Notes: a model not told the origin generated them from the sequence alone. Shown: positions 22,450-31,017, numbered from the stretch's first letter. The stretch: 39,882 nt of DNA from Candidatus Acutalibacter stercorigallinarum (GCA_019112625.1 DXIW01000015.1:1-39882); one strand, 5' to 3'. Numbers and translations are program-made.

Positions 22450-23241
22450 ATGGAGCTTCGCGGCGATTTGCATGTGCACACCGGGCGTTCCCCGGACAGC
22501 CGAGCAGAGCTTTCCGCCATTCTGGCGGCGGCAAACCGGGCCGGGCTGGATTTTATCGCCCTGACAGACCACGACCTGCCCCCGGAGGAGGACATCTTCG
22601 CAAAACCGGAGCGGGACGGGGTGCTGCTGGTGCCGGGTATCGAGTACACCACGGACAAAGGCCACCTGCTGGGGCTGTTTTTGGAGCGGCCCTGCCCCCC
22701 CTCCCCCGGGAGGCGGCTGCCCTTTGAGGAAGCGGTGGGGCATATCAAGGACTGCGGGGGGCTGGCGGTGCTGGCCCACCCCTTCCAGAGCACGGCCCAA
22801 ACTGTGGAGGAGCGCTCGGCGATGCTCCGGGGGATGGCGCCCCGGTTGGACGGCATAGAAGTCTGCAACCGGCGGGCCACCAAAAAGCGGGCCAGCGCCA
22901 ACCGCCTGGCGGAACAGGCGGCGGAGACGCTGTTCCCCCAGGGGGTAGTCACCGCGGGCAGCGACGCCCATCTCCCCCAGGAGGTGGGCACGGCGTGGCT
23001 CACAGTGCGATGTGAGGAGAAGAGCCTGCCCGCCCTGCGGCGGGCCCTGGCGGCCCGGGCCGTCACCGGCTGGGACACCGCCCCCTGTGAGAACAGGCTG
23101 ATCGCCCAAAGCCAAAAAGTCAAACTGCAAAAAAGCGGGGCCCCTCCCCTGGCCTGGGCCCGTTGGCTGGCCTTTTGGGGCCTGTGCCAGGCCCGGGACC
23201 TGCGGACGAAACTCGCACCGAAACCAGAAACGAAAGGATAA
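22450..23241 (+). CDS. PHP-domain metal-dependent phosphoesterase
   Basis: 263 residues. All PHP metal motifs are in place: RGDLHVHTGRSPDS (residues 4-17), LTDHDLPPEE, VPGIEYTT, VLAHPFQ and TAGSDAHLPQEVG. PHP proteins of this form hydrolyse phosphate esters such as nucleoside 3',5'-bisphosphates or histidinol phosphate. The C-terminal 50 residues (KVKLQKSGAPPLAW onward) are basic and without a clear domain. It starts directly after the ATP-grasp stop with GGGAGGGG upstream, and the deacetylase gene begins 5 nt after its stop. Confidence 0.9.
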   Translation: MELRGDLHVHTGRSPDSRAELSAILAAANRAGLDFIALTDHDLPPEEDIFAKPERDGVLLVPGIEYTTDKGHLLGLFLERPCPPSPGRRLPFEEAVGHIKDCGGLAVLAHPFQSTAQTVEERSAMLRGMAPRLDGIEVCNRRATKKRASANRLAEQAAETLFPQGVVTAGSDAHLPQEVGTAWLTVRCEEKSLPALRRALAARAVTGWDTAPCENRLIAQSQKVKLQKSGAPPLAWARWLAFWGLCQARDLRTKLAPKPETKG

Positions 23242-23246
23242 AAGCC

Positions 23247-24542
23247 ATGGAATCCACCTGGATCAAGCTGGGCAAAAAGCTGAAGCGCCTGGCGAAAAAC
23301 ACCCTCTTCCCCACCCCCAAGCCCCTCATCTCCTATGTGCGGCGCATCGAGCGGGTAAAGACCAGCGAGAAGGTCTGCGCCATGACCTTTGACGACGGCC
23401 CCATGGACCTGCCCTGCGCGCCGGACCAGTTCGGGGGCGAGGCCCTCACCGACGTGCTGCTGGACACCCTGCAGGAATTCGGGGCCAAGGGCGTGTTCGA
23501 CGTGGTGGGGGACACCTCGGAGAATTACCCGGATGTGTGCGGCGGCCCCGGCACCCCCACCTGGGGCGGCACGGCCTTCGACCACTACCCGGAGTTCGGC
23601 CAGGACAAAAAGGGCGGGGCGGCCAACTGCCCCCGGCTCATCGGCCGCATTCTGAACGAGGGGCACCAGATCACCAACCACGGATACCGGCACATCATCT
23701 TCGGGAAGAAGCCCTACGTCTACGGCAAGCGGCAGTTCCAGGGGGACCTGGACGCGGTAGTGGCGGACATGGACCGGCTCCACAGCCTGCTGCGGGACCA
23801 GCACGGCTACACCATGACCATGACCCGGCCCCCCCACTATGTGGACAACATCGACGGGACCTTTACCGCTTACGACGCCTGCGCCATGATGGATTACCAG
23901 TACCTGGCGGCCTCCTTTGACGGCCAGGGCTGGCTGCCCGCCAAGACAGGGGACGTGCAGCAGGCGGAGGTGCGGGAAATGGTGGACCCCCTGCGCAAGG
24001 CCCTGGAGCAGGATGAGGGCTTTTTCTGCGGACAGATCATCTTCCAGAAGGACGGCTACAACATGGCCCTGCGCACCCCGGTGGCCTTTGGGCTGCGGCA
24101 GCACCTGGAGCTGCTGGAGAAAGCCGGGTACCGAGTGATCACCGTGGCGGAGCTGCTGGAGCGCTCCCCCTTCGCTGACGTGGGCGCGGAGGACAAGGAC
24201 TTTGAGCACCTGCGGGAGCTGCAGAAGAGCCGGGCCATCGCCTACAGCGACAACACCCTGCGGCTGGACGCCCCCATGACCCGGGGGGAGCTGGCCATGC
24301 TTTTGGCGCCCCGGGAGGCGGCGGTGGACCTGCGCATCCGGAAGCTGAAGGAGGGGGACAAGAGCTTTGCCCACCGCTACGCGGGGGCCCTGCACTGGTG
24401 CGCAGAGCAGCACCTGCTCCCCGCCGGGGCCGCCCCGGACAGCCCCCTGGAGCCCGGGGACCTGCGGAAGGCCTCGGACTTCTTTTCCGGCACGGTCACC
24501 GGCACCACCCGCCGGGAGGTGCTGGGGAAAGCGAAGCTGTAA
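23247..24542 (+). CDS. NodB-type polysaccharide deacetylase with C-terminal SLH-like region
   Basis: 431 residues. CAMTFDDGPMDLP gives the NodB metal motif 1 (TFDDGP) near residue 48, and ITNHGYRHIIF resembles motif 2 (H-x3-H). RPPHYVDN resembles motif 3. After about residue 305, FADVGAEDKDFEHLRELQKS followed by AMTRGELAMLL-like text (here APMTRGELAMLLA) looks like an S-layer homology module, and a weaker second one follows (FAHRYAGALHWCAEQH). No signal peptide or membrane segment is visible; the N-terminus is basic and amphipathic. It should remove acetyl groups from a glycan, with the SLH-like part binding cell-wall polymer if exported. How it would be exported is unclear. Confidence 0.85.
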   Translation: MESTWIKLGKKLKRLAKNTLFPTPKPLISYVRRIERVKTSEKVCAMTFDDGPMDLPCAPDQFGGEALTDVLLDTLQEFGAKGVFDVVGDTSENYPDVCGGPGTPTWGGTAFDHYPEFGQDKKGGAANCPRLIGRILNEGHQITNHGYRHIIFGKKPYVYGKRQFQGDLDAVVADMDRLHSLLRDQHGYTMTMTRPPHYVDNIDGTFTAYDACAMMDYQYLAASFDGQGWLPAKTGDVQQAEVREMVDPLRKALEQDEGFFCGQIIFQKDGYNMALRTPVAFGLRQHLELLEKAGYRVITVAELLERSPFADVGAEDKDFEHLRELQKSRAIAYSDNTLRLDAPMTRGELAMLLAPREAAVDLRIRKLKEGDKSFAHRYAGALHWCAEQHLLPAGAAPDSPLEPGDLRKASDFFSGTVTGTTRREVLGKAKL

Positions 24543-24553
24543 CGATACGAAAA

Positions 24554-24589
24554 AGCGCCCAGGCCGCAAGGCCCAGGCGCTCTTTTTTT
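24554..24589 (+). terminator. Bidirectional terminator
   Basis: AGCGCC-CA-GGCC, loop GCAA, GGCC-CA-GGCGCT, then CTTTTTTT. The opposite strand is followed by TTTTT, serving the convergent acetyltransferase. Confidence 0.9.
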
Positions 24590-24595
24590 GTGTGG

Positions 24596-25657
24596 TCACA
24601 GGTCGATCCAGTACCGGCGGAGGGGCTTGCCCTCCTCCAGGACAATGTTTTCCAGGACGCCGCCGCAGGCCTCGATGGTGGCGGCAGAGGGGAGGTTGTC
24701 GTCGTTGCAGGTGACCAGGGCCCGGCCGATGCCCAGGGCCTTGGCCTTCTCCAGGCCCAGGGCCAGCATCATGGGGGCATATCCTCTGCCCCTGCAGCTG
24801 GGACGGATCCCATAGCCGATATGGCCGCCGAAATCCAGCAGGTGCTGGTTCAGCTCATGGCGCAGGTCCAGAGAACCGGCCACACATCCTTCCCTGTCAA
24901 TCAGGAAATAGGTAGTTCCCGAAACAAAATCCTTTCGTGGCGGAAACCTGCGCCACAAGGCTCTCTCCCCCAACCATTGCTCATAAGATTTTTCCCCGCG
25001 CAGCGCAGAAACCGGAACCATGGTCTCCCCGTCCCATTCGTCCTGATAGGCCATTACCGCCTCTGGCGGCAGCTCTTCCGGCAAAGCCAAGGCCAACCCT
25101 TGTTTTCTGGCCCGCAAGAGATGATAGTCCCCAGCGGTCATAGAGTAGCAGCACAGGTCCACCACCCGGCCGTCGTAGAGGACGGCCCCCTGGCGCAGGG
25201 TGCCCTCATACCGGAATCCGCTTTTTTCAATGACCCGCCGGGACCGCTGGTTGAAGCTGAAGTGGTTCACCGTGAGCAGCCGCAGCTTTTCCTCACGGAA
25301 GGCGTAGTCGATCACCGGGGCCACGGCCTCGGTCATGTAGCCCTGGCCCCAGCAGAAGTGGGCCAGGACGTAGCCCAGCATCTTGCAGCCGGGCACGCCG
25401 GAACGGCGGCCGTCGCTGTGGAGGCCGACGGAGCCCACCGCCTTGCCGCTCTCCTTCTCCTCGATGCACCACAGCTCGTCCTCCTGGTCGGGGCGGAGCC
25501 AGTCCTCCAAAATGGCCCGGGACTCCTCCAGGCTCTCGTGGGGCTTCCAGCCCGCGTTGGGGCCCACCTCCGGGTCCTGGCAGTAGTGGTTGAAGTCCTC
25601 CAGGTCCTCCAGCCGCCAGGGGCGGAGGATCAGGCGCTGTGTCTCAAACTGTTTCAT
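24596..25657 (-). CDS. Tandem GNAT acetyltransferase (two domains)
   Basis: 353 residues. Residues 1-175 form a RimJ/RimL-type GNAT (ETQRLILRPWRLEDLEDF, LGYVLAHFCWGQGYMTEAV, NQRSRRVIEKSGFRYEGT). Residues about 180-353 form a second GNAT (GHIGYGIRPSCRGRGYAPMMLALGL, NLPSAATIEACGGVLEN), each with its own acetyl-CoA loop. The DNA from about 24890 to 25110, coding the beginning of the second domain, is visibly AT-richer than the rest, suggesting a recent join. GAGGAGGGAG precedes the ATG. It lies 51 nt after prmA and may be co-transcribed. Acceptors are unknown. Confidence 0.88.
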   Translation of the reverse strand: MKQFETQRLILRPWRLEDLEDFNHYCQDPEVGPNAGWKPHESLEESRAILEDWLRPDQEDELWCIEEKESGKAVGSVGLHSDGRRSGVPGCKMLGYVLAHFCWGQGYMTEAVAPVIDYAFREEKLRLLTVNHFSFNQRSRRVIEKSGFRYEGTLRQGAVLYDGRVVDLCCYSMTAGDYHLLRARKQGLALALPEELPPEAVMAYQDEWDGETMVPVSALRGEKSYEQWLGERALWRRFPPRKDFVSGTTYFLIDREGCVAGSLDLRHELNQHLLDFGGHIGYGIRPSCRGRGYAPMMLALGLEKAKALGIGRALVTCNDDNLPSAATIEACGGVLENIVLEEGKPLRRYWIDL

Positions 25658-25708
25658 AGGTCTCCCTCCTCTTCAAGTTTACATAATTTTGCTGGGGCTA
25701 TGGCCGGC

Positions 25709-26638
25709 TTATTTCATTTTCAGAGCCATGGCGACCCAGCCCTTCTCCTCCCTGCGTTCCAGCACCTGGAAGGTGTCCCCGATGGCGTCCAGCACGTCCT
25801 GCTCCCGGGTGTCGATGATGCCGCTAATGAGGTACACGCTGTCCTTCTCTAAGAAGCGGGGGGCGTCTTTGCTCAGCAGGATGACGATGTCCGCCACGAT
25901 ATTGGCCGCCACCAGCTGGAATTTACCTGTCACCTTCTCCGCCAGGTTGCCACAGATACCGGTGAACCTCTCCCCCACCTTGTTGGTGTTGGCGTTCTCC
26001 ACCGCGGTTTTTACGGCCAGGGGGTCGATGTCCACCCCCACCGCGGACTTGGCCCCCAGCAGCAGGGCGGCCACCGCCAGGATGCCGCTGCCGCAGCCCA
26101 TGTCGAGGAAGTCGCAGCCGGGGACCATGTACTTCTCCAGCAGCTCCAGGCACAGGCGGGTGGTCTCGTGGGTGCCGGTGCCGAAGGCCAGGCCGGGCTC
26201 CAGGTCCAGCACCACCCGGCCCTGGGGGTCGCAGGCCTCCTCCCACAGGGGGCGGATGAGCAGCTTCTCCCCCACGGGGATGGGGTGGAAGTACTTCTTC
26301 CAGTTGTTGATCCAGTCCTCTTTTACGCAGCTGTCCAGGGTGATGGTGTGGTCGATGCCCAGGGCGTTGTACCGCTCCTCCAGGTAGGACACGGCCTCCG
26401 CCGGGTTCTCCTCGGGGCTGATGTACACGTGGACCACCGCGTGGTCCCGGTCCTTCTGCAGCAGCTCCTCGTCGATGAGGTCGATGTGGGCGATCTCCAT
26501 GGCCTCCTCTTCTAAGTGGGAGTAATCCTCCATATAGATGCCGTAGGGCACCACCATGTTGGCGATGTCCCCGGCCAGGTCCGCCTGGGCGGCAGGCACC
26601 TGGATCTTGATCTCCGTCCAATTTTCCGCCATTTTCAT
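25709..26638 (-). CDS. prmA: Ribosomal protein L11 methyltransferase
   Basis: 309 residues. The N-terminal substrate domain is followed by the SAM-binding domain: PGLAFGTGTHETTRLCLELL, VPGCDFLDMGCGSGILAVAA (motif I), AVGVDIDPLAVKTAVENA, and QLVAANIVADIVILL (N-I-V-A instead of the usual N-I-L-A). It trimethylates ribosomal protein L11. AGAGG precedes the ATG. It has a good sigma-A promoter at 26666-26694 and is divergent from the SpoVB-like gene. Confidence 0.95.
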   Translation of the reverse strand: MKMAENWTEIKIQVPAAQADLAGDIANMVVPYGIYMEDYSHLEEEAMEIAHIDLIDEELLQKDRDHAVVHVYISPEENPAEAVSYLEERYNALGIDHTITLDSCVKEDWINNWKKYFHPIPVGEKLLIRPLWEEACDPQGRVVLDLEPGLAFGTGTHETTRLCLELLEKYMVPGCDFLDMGCGSGILAVAALLLGAKSAVGVDIDPLAVKTAVENANTNKVGERFTGICGNLAEKVTGKFQLVAANIVADIVILLSKDAPRFLEKDSVYLISGIIDTREQDVLDAIGDTFQVLERREEKGWVAMALKMK

Positions 26639-26665
26639 ACACCTCTGTTCTCTGTAAGTTGTTCC

Positions 26666-26694
26666 ATTGTACCGTATTTTCCACGGGTTTGCAA
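26666..26694 (-). promoter_or_regulatory. Sigma-A promoter of prmA
   Basis: Minus strand -35 TTGCAA (26694-26689), 17-nt spacer, -10 TACAAT (26671-26666). Confidence 0.78.
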
Positions 26695-26706
26695 CGGGGA
26701 GGGCCC

Positions 26707-28251
26707 ATGACCAAGAAAAAATTCTTCCTCCAGGGGGCGGCCCTCACCGGGGTGTCCCTGTTTTTGCGGGTCACCAATATGGGGTACCGCTCCTACCTCT
26801 CCCAGCAGCTAGGGGCGGCGGGCATGGGGCTGTACCAGCTGATCTTCTCCATCTTCGCCCTTACGGTCACCCTGTCCACCTCGGGCATCAGCCTGGCGGT
26901 GACCCGCATGGTGTCGGCGGCCATCGCCAGCGGCCGCCGGGAGGTGATCCGCTCCACGGTGGCCCGGTGCTTCGCCTTCTGCCTGTCCATCAGCCTGGGG
27001 ATCGCCCTGGGCCTGTTTTTTCTGGCGGAGCCCGCCGCAGCCCTCTTTTTAGGGGACCGGACGGCCGCCCCCTGCCTGCGCATCTTAGGGGTGGGGCTGC
27101 CCTTTATGTCCCTGTGCACCTGCATGAAGGGCTACTTTCTGGCGGTGGATGAGTCCCTCTCCACCGCGGCTTCCGACACGCTGGAGCAGATTTTGACCAT
27201 CCTGGCCACGGTGTTCCTGTTCTGGCACTTCGCGCCCCAGGGCATCCAGGCCGCCTGCCTGGCGGCCATGGCGGCCTCCACCCTGGGGGAGGCCGTGTCC
27301 TTCCTCACCAGCTGGGCGGCCTACCGCCGCAGCCTGAAGCGCAACGCCCCCGGCCGGGAGAAAGCCCGGGGCGTGCTGCGGGGGCTGTGCCACATCGCTT
27401 TGCCCTGCACCCTCAGCTCCGCGGCCAGGAGCCTGCTGAACACCGGGGAGAACCTGCTCATCCCCCGGGAGCTGCAGAAGTTCGGCCTGGCCCGGGGGGC
27501 GGCGCTGTCCCAGTACGGGCTGCTGCAGGGCATGGCCATGCCAATGCTGTACTTCCCCTCCAGCTTCCTCACCTCCTTCGCCTCCCTGCTCATCCCGAAG
27601 ATTGCCCGGGAGCGGGAGCTGCGCCACAAAAAGGCGGTGGCTTACATCGCCGGGAAGGCGGTGCGCTGGGCCCTGGCCTTCGGGCTGTTCTTCGCGGCGC
27701 TGTTTTTTGTCTTTGGGGACAGCTGGGGCGCGGCCTTTTACCGCAGCGGGAGCGCCGGGGCCTACCTGCGGCTGCTGGCCCCGTTGGCGCCCCTCCTCTA
27801 CCTGGATGTGGTGGTAGACAGCCTGTTAAAGGGCATGGACGAACAGCTCAACTCCATGAAATACAACTTCGCCGACTCCTTCCTCCGGGTGGTGCTGGTG
27901 CTGTGCCTCCTGCGGTTTTACGGCATGGAGAGCTATGTGGCCATCCTGTTTTTCAGCACCATCTTCAACGCGGCTTTAAGCCTGCGCAGGCTGCTGAAGG
28001 TGACCAGCCTGCGGCTGTCGCTGGTGTGGCACGTGGCGCTGCCCCTGGGCTGGGCAGCGGGCTCGGTATTGCTGGGCCGGGCGTTGCTGGGCGGGGCCTC
28101 CCTGGGGAACCCCTTTTTGCGGCTTTTGGGGGAGACGGCGCTGTGCGGGGCCCTTTTCGCCGGGGGATGGCGGTGCCTGTGCCTGGCGGAGGCCCGCTGG
28201 ACGGAAAAAAGGGCGCGAAAAAGCGGGGCCGGCACAGGCCGGTCCCGCTGA
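26707..28251 (+). CDS. SpoVB/MurJ-like polysaccharide (lipid-linked precursor) flippase
   Basis: 514 residues with about 14 hydrophobic segments. It begins MTKKKFFLQGAALTGVSLFL; LTVTLSTSGISLAVTRMVS and YLDVVVDSLLKGMDEQLNSM are typical of SpoVB-type MOP-superfamily transporters. SpoVB supports spore cortex peptidoglycan synthesis, and paralogs flip other undecaprenyl-linked glycans. GGGGAGGG is close to the ATG. Only 68 nt separate it from prmA. Its last codons (from KKRARKSG onward) lie over the terminator hairpin of the convergent pseudokinase gene. A spoVB name is likely but not proven. Confidence 0.85.
   Translation: MTKKKFFLQGAALTGVSLFLRVTNMGYRSYLSQQLGAAGMGLYQLIFSIFALTVTLSTSGISLAVTRMVSAAIASGRREVIRSTVARCFAFCLSISLGIALGLFFLAEPAAALFLGDRTAAPCLRILGVGLPFMSLCTCMKGYFLAVDESLSTAASDTLEQILTILATVFLFWHFAPQGIQAACLAAMAASTLGEAVSFLTSWAAYRRSLKRNAPGREKARGVLRGLCHIALPCTLSSAARSLLNTGENLLIPRELQKFGLARGAALSQYGLLQGMAMPMLYFPSSFLTSFASLLIPKIARERELRHKKAVAYIAGKAVRWALAFGLFFAALFFVFGDSWGAAFYRSGSAGAYLRLLAPLAPLLYLDVVVDSLLKGMDEQLNSMKYNFADSFLRVVLVLCLLRFYGMESYVAILFFSTIFNAALSLRRLLKVTSLRLSLVWHVALPLGWAAGSVLLGRALLGGASLGNPFLRLLGETALCGALFAGGWRCLCLAEARWTEKRARKSGAGTGRSR
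28218..28248 (-). terminator. Terminator of the pseudokinase gene, inside the SpoVB-like coding end
   Basis: Minus strand GCGGGACCGG, loop CCTGTG, CCGGCCCCGC, then TTTTTCGCG. It ends exactly before the TGA of the convergent gene, so the C-terminal residues of that protein are dictated by the hairpin. Confidence 0.75.
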
Positions 28252-28265
28252 TGGAAAACGCGATT

Positions 28266-29903
28266 TTATTGGGCAGGGGCGGTGTCGCCGGCACCCCCGT
28301 CGCCGGAAGCCGGGCCGGTGCTCACCACCACGGTGACGGTGGAGCCGTAGTCCAGGGAGTCCCCGGCGTTGTGGTCCTGGTAGCGGATGACGTAGCCCAC
28401 CTCGATGTCGTCGCTGGGCTCATCCACCCGCACCGGGGAAAAGCCGTCGGCGGTGAGGGCCTCCTGCAGGGTGGCAAAGCTGATGCCGTCGAAGGCGGGC
28501 AGGGTCCGGGTGGCGCTGCCCCGGCTCACGGTCACCAGCACGGTGTCGCCGGGGGCGATGGGCTCCCCGGAGAAGGGGCTCTGGCTGATGATGTGGCCCT
28601 CTTCCACGGTGTCGCTGAACTCCTCGGTGGAGACCTTTAAGGTGAAGTCGTACTCGCCGTTTGCCAGCTTCTGCTCCCACTCCTCGTAGCTCTCGTTGAC
28701 CATGTTGGGCACCTCGAAGGTCTGGGAGGCGGCGCTGCTGTCCTGGAAGATCTTCTGGATGTCCCCGAAGGACATGCCCCGCTCCCCCAGCCACATAGAG
28801 GCGATGATGACCAGGGCCACCAGGGTGATGGCGCAGGAGCCGATGAGCCACACCACCGGGGGCAGGCCCCGGTTTTTGGGCAGGTCCAGCTCCACCGGGG
28901 GCAGGCGGCGGATGGCCGCGGTTTCGTCCACCTCGTTGACGATGGAGGGGGCTGCCGCCAGCTCTGTCTTAAAGCGCTGGAAGCTGCCGGTCCGGGCGGA
29001 CTGCCGCACCTGCAGCCCGTTGGCGATGGCCGTCACCGCGAAGGGCGGCAGGGACTTCAATACCTCCCGGGAGATCATGAGCCGCTGGTCCTTCAGGCGC
29101 TGGGGGGCCTCCTGGGGCAGCTGGCCAGTGAGGGCGTAGAGCAGGGTGGCGGTAAAGCCGTACACGTCGCTGACCTCCCCGCAGGCGGCCTTGGGGTCGT
29201 ACTGCTCGATGGCCGCGCAGCCGGGGTACAGCTCCTCCAGCAGGGGGGTGCCCACCTGCCGGGCCGCCTGGATGGAGAACCCGGTGAGGAGCAGGTGGCC
29301 CTCCCGGGTGACCCGCAGCGTCTCGGGGGAGACGCCCAGGTGGGGCAGGTTCAGAGAGTTCATCAGGCCCAGGGCGGAGAGCACCGGCTGGAACAGCTGG
29401 TTTGCCTCGTTCCAGGAGAGCTTGCCCCCGGCGTTCTCCACGTAGCGCCGCAGGGACACGGAGGGCACGGCCTCGTACACGGTGTAGGCGGTGTAGTTCT
29501 CCTCGAAGATGTCCTGCACCGTCTGGACCACGCTGATCTCCCGCAGGCGGCTGATGCCCTTGGACAGCTCCACAAAGTCGTCCAGGTACCGGGAGAGGGC
29601 GGCGTCCTGCCCCGCCTCGGCCAGGACAGCCAGGCCGTCCTGATCCCGGAGGGCCAAAGACATGGGGAAAAACTCCCGGACCTCCACCGCCTTTTTGGTG
29701 GCAAGGTCCAGGGCCGCGTAGGTGATGCCCTCGCCGTTTCTCGCCTTGGCCCGGCCGATCTCGTACCGTCCGGCCAGCACCGTATGGCAGGGCAGGCCCT
29801 CGGGGATCTGGGCCCTGCTGTTGTCCCAGCCGCACACCGGGCAGGTCTCCCCCTGCCCCGCGGGCAGGGCGGCAAAACAGTTTGTACACAGTCTGGTTTC
29901 CAT
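28266..29903 (-). CDS. Zinc-ribbon / pseudokinase / PASTA membrane protein
   Basis: 545 residues. There is a zinc ribbon at 6-24 (Cys6, Cys9, Cys21, Cys24) and a protein-kinase-like domain at about 45-315. A single membrane helix lies at about 349-371, followed by two PASTA-type repeats (about 395-461 and 462-529). In the kinase fold the usual ATP-lysine position reads AVEVREFFP (Arg76), the HRD-like loop reads HLGVSPET (188-195, no catalytic Asp), and the DFG position reads TGF (207-209). This predicts no phosphotransfer. PASTA repeats bind peptidoglycan fragments in PknB/PrkC. A scaffold or sensor role linking wall state to a partner is inferred. It has its own promoter and terminator. Confidence 0.88.
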   Translation of the reverse strand: METRLCTNCFAALPAGQGETCPVCGWDNSRAQIPEGLPCHTVLAGRYEIGRAKARNGEGITYAALDLATKKAVEVREFFPMSLALRDQDGLAVLAEAGQDAALSRYLDDFVELSKGISRLREISVVQTVQDIFEENYTAYTVYEAVPSVSLRRYVENAGGKLSWNEANQLFQPVLSALGLMNSLNLPHLGVSPETLRVTREGHLLLTGFSIQAARQVGTPLLEELYPGCAAIEQYDPKAACGEVSDVYGFTATLLYALTGQLPQEAPQRLKDQRLMISREVLKSLPPFAVTAIANGLQVRQSARTGSFQRFKTELAAAPSIVNEVDETAAIRRLPPVELDLPKNRGLPPVVWLIGSCAITLVALVIIASMWLGERGMSFGDIQKIFQDSSAASQTFEVPNMVNESYEEWEQKLANGEYDFTLKVSTEEFSDTVEEGHIISQSPFSGEPIAPGDTVLVTVSRGSATRTLPAFDGISFATLQEALTADGFSPVRVDEPSDDIEVGYVIRYQDHNAGDSLDYGSTVTVVVSTGPASGDGGAGDTAPAQ

Positions 29904-29973
29904 AGCGTTTTCTCCACTCTCAAGCCAGGTGGGCCAAGCCCCGGCCCACTGCCGGAAGGCCCTATTTATGGAT

Positions 29974-30002
29974 AGTATAGCATAACAGGGAGAAAATTAC
30001 AA
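29974..30002 (-). promoter_or_regulatory. Sigma-A promoter of the PASTA pseudokinase gene
   Basis: Minus strand -35 TTGTAA (30002-29997), 17-nt spacer, -10 TATACT (29979-29974). Confidence 0.8.
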
Positions 30003-30090
30003 GAACGCGATGAAAATCGGGCCCTGGTGGGGAAAGGGGCACACATTTCCCGGGAAAAACCGCCCCTCTCCCCCACCGGGACAGAACAGA

Positions 30091-30118
30091 GGCCGGTGCG
30101 GCGTGTGCCGCACCGGCC
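30091..30118 (-). terminator. Hairpin after fba
   Basis: Perfect 12-bp stem GGCCGGTGCGGC / GCCGCACCGGCC with a 4-nt loop, 36 nt after the aldolase stop. On the minus strand the tail is only moderately T-rich (TCTGTTCTG). Confidence 0.7.
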
Positions 30119-30153
30119 TGGTGTTTTTCCTATTTATTTAGGCGGCAGGAGAC

Positions 30154-31017
30154 TCAGGCCTTGTTCACAGAGCCGAACAGCTCCATCTTCTCCTTCACGG
30201 TCTCCTTGATGGCCTCGGCGCCGGGAGCCAGCAGCTTGCGGGGGTCGAAGCCCTTGCCCTGCTGGTCCTTGCCGGCCTCGATGTACTTCCGGGTGGCGGC
30301 GGCGAAGGCCAGCTGGCACTCGGTGTTCACGTTCACCTTGGAGACGCCCAGGGAAATGGCCTTCTTCACCATCTCGGCGGGGATGCCGGTGCCGCCGTGG
30401 AGCACCAGGGGCATGGTGCCGGTCTTCTCCTGGATCTTGGCCAGCACGTCGAAGTTCAGGCCCTGCCAGTTGTCGGGGTACACGCCGTGGATGTTGCCGA
30501 TGCCGGCAGCCAGCATGTCCACGCCCAGGTCGGCGATCATCTTGCACTCGTCGGGGTCGGCCACTTCGCCGCCGCCCACAACGCCGTCCTCTTCGCCGCC
30601 GATAGCGCCTACTTCGGCCTCCACAGAGATGCCCTTCTCACCGGCGATGCGGATGATCTCCTTGGTCTTTTCGATGTTCTCGTCGATGGGGTAGTGGGAG
30701 CCGTCGAACATGACGGAGGAGAACCCGGCCTCCATGGCGTTCAGGGCGCCCTCGTAAGAGCCGTGGTCCAGGTGCAGGGCCACGGGCACGGTGATGTTCA
30801 GGGACTCTACCATGGCCTTGACCATGGCGGCCACGGTCTTGAAGCCGCACATGTACTTGCCAGCGCCCTCGGACACGCCGAGGATCACAGGGGAGTTGCA
30901 CTCCTGGGCGGTCTGGAGGATGGACTTGGTCCACTCCAGGTTGTTGATGTTGAACTGGCCGACGGCATATTTGCCGGCCTTGGCCTTGTCGAGCATTTCC
31001 TTTGCCGATACTAGCAT
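30154..31017 (-). CDS. fba: Class II fructose-bisphosphate aldolase
   Basis: 287 residues. AVGQFNINNLEW at the start, VALHLDHGSYEGAL (catalytic Asp and zinc His), SVEAEVGAIGGEEDG (zinc Glu), AAGIGNIHGVYP (zinc His) and PLVLHGGTGIP. It cleaves fructose-1,6-bisphosphate in glycolysis; related tagatose-bisphosphate or ketose-bisphosphate aldolases cannot be fully excluded. GGGAGG precedes the ATG, and a near-consensus promoter drives it. It is divergent from uxaC. Confidence 0.95.
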   Translation of the reverse strand: MLVSAKEMLDKAKAGKYAVGQFNINNLEWTKSILQTAQECNSPVILGVSEGAGKYMCGFKTVAAMVKAMVESLNITVPVALHLDHGSYEGALNAMEAGFSSVMFDGSHYPIDENIEKTKEIIRIAGEKGISVEAEVGAIGGEEDGVVGGGEVADPDECKMIADLGVDMLAAGIGNIHGVYPDNWQGLNFDVLAKIQEKTGTMPLVLHGGTGIPAEMVKKAISLGVSKVNVNTECQLAFAAATRKYIEAGKDQQGKGFDPRKLLAPGAEAIKETVKEKMELFGSVNKA

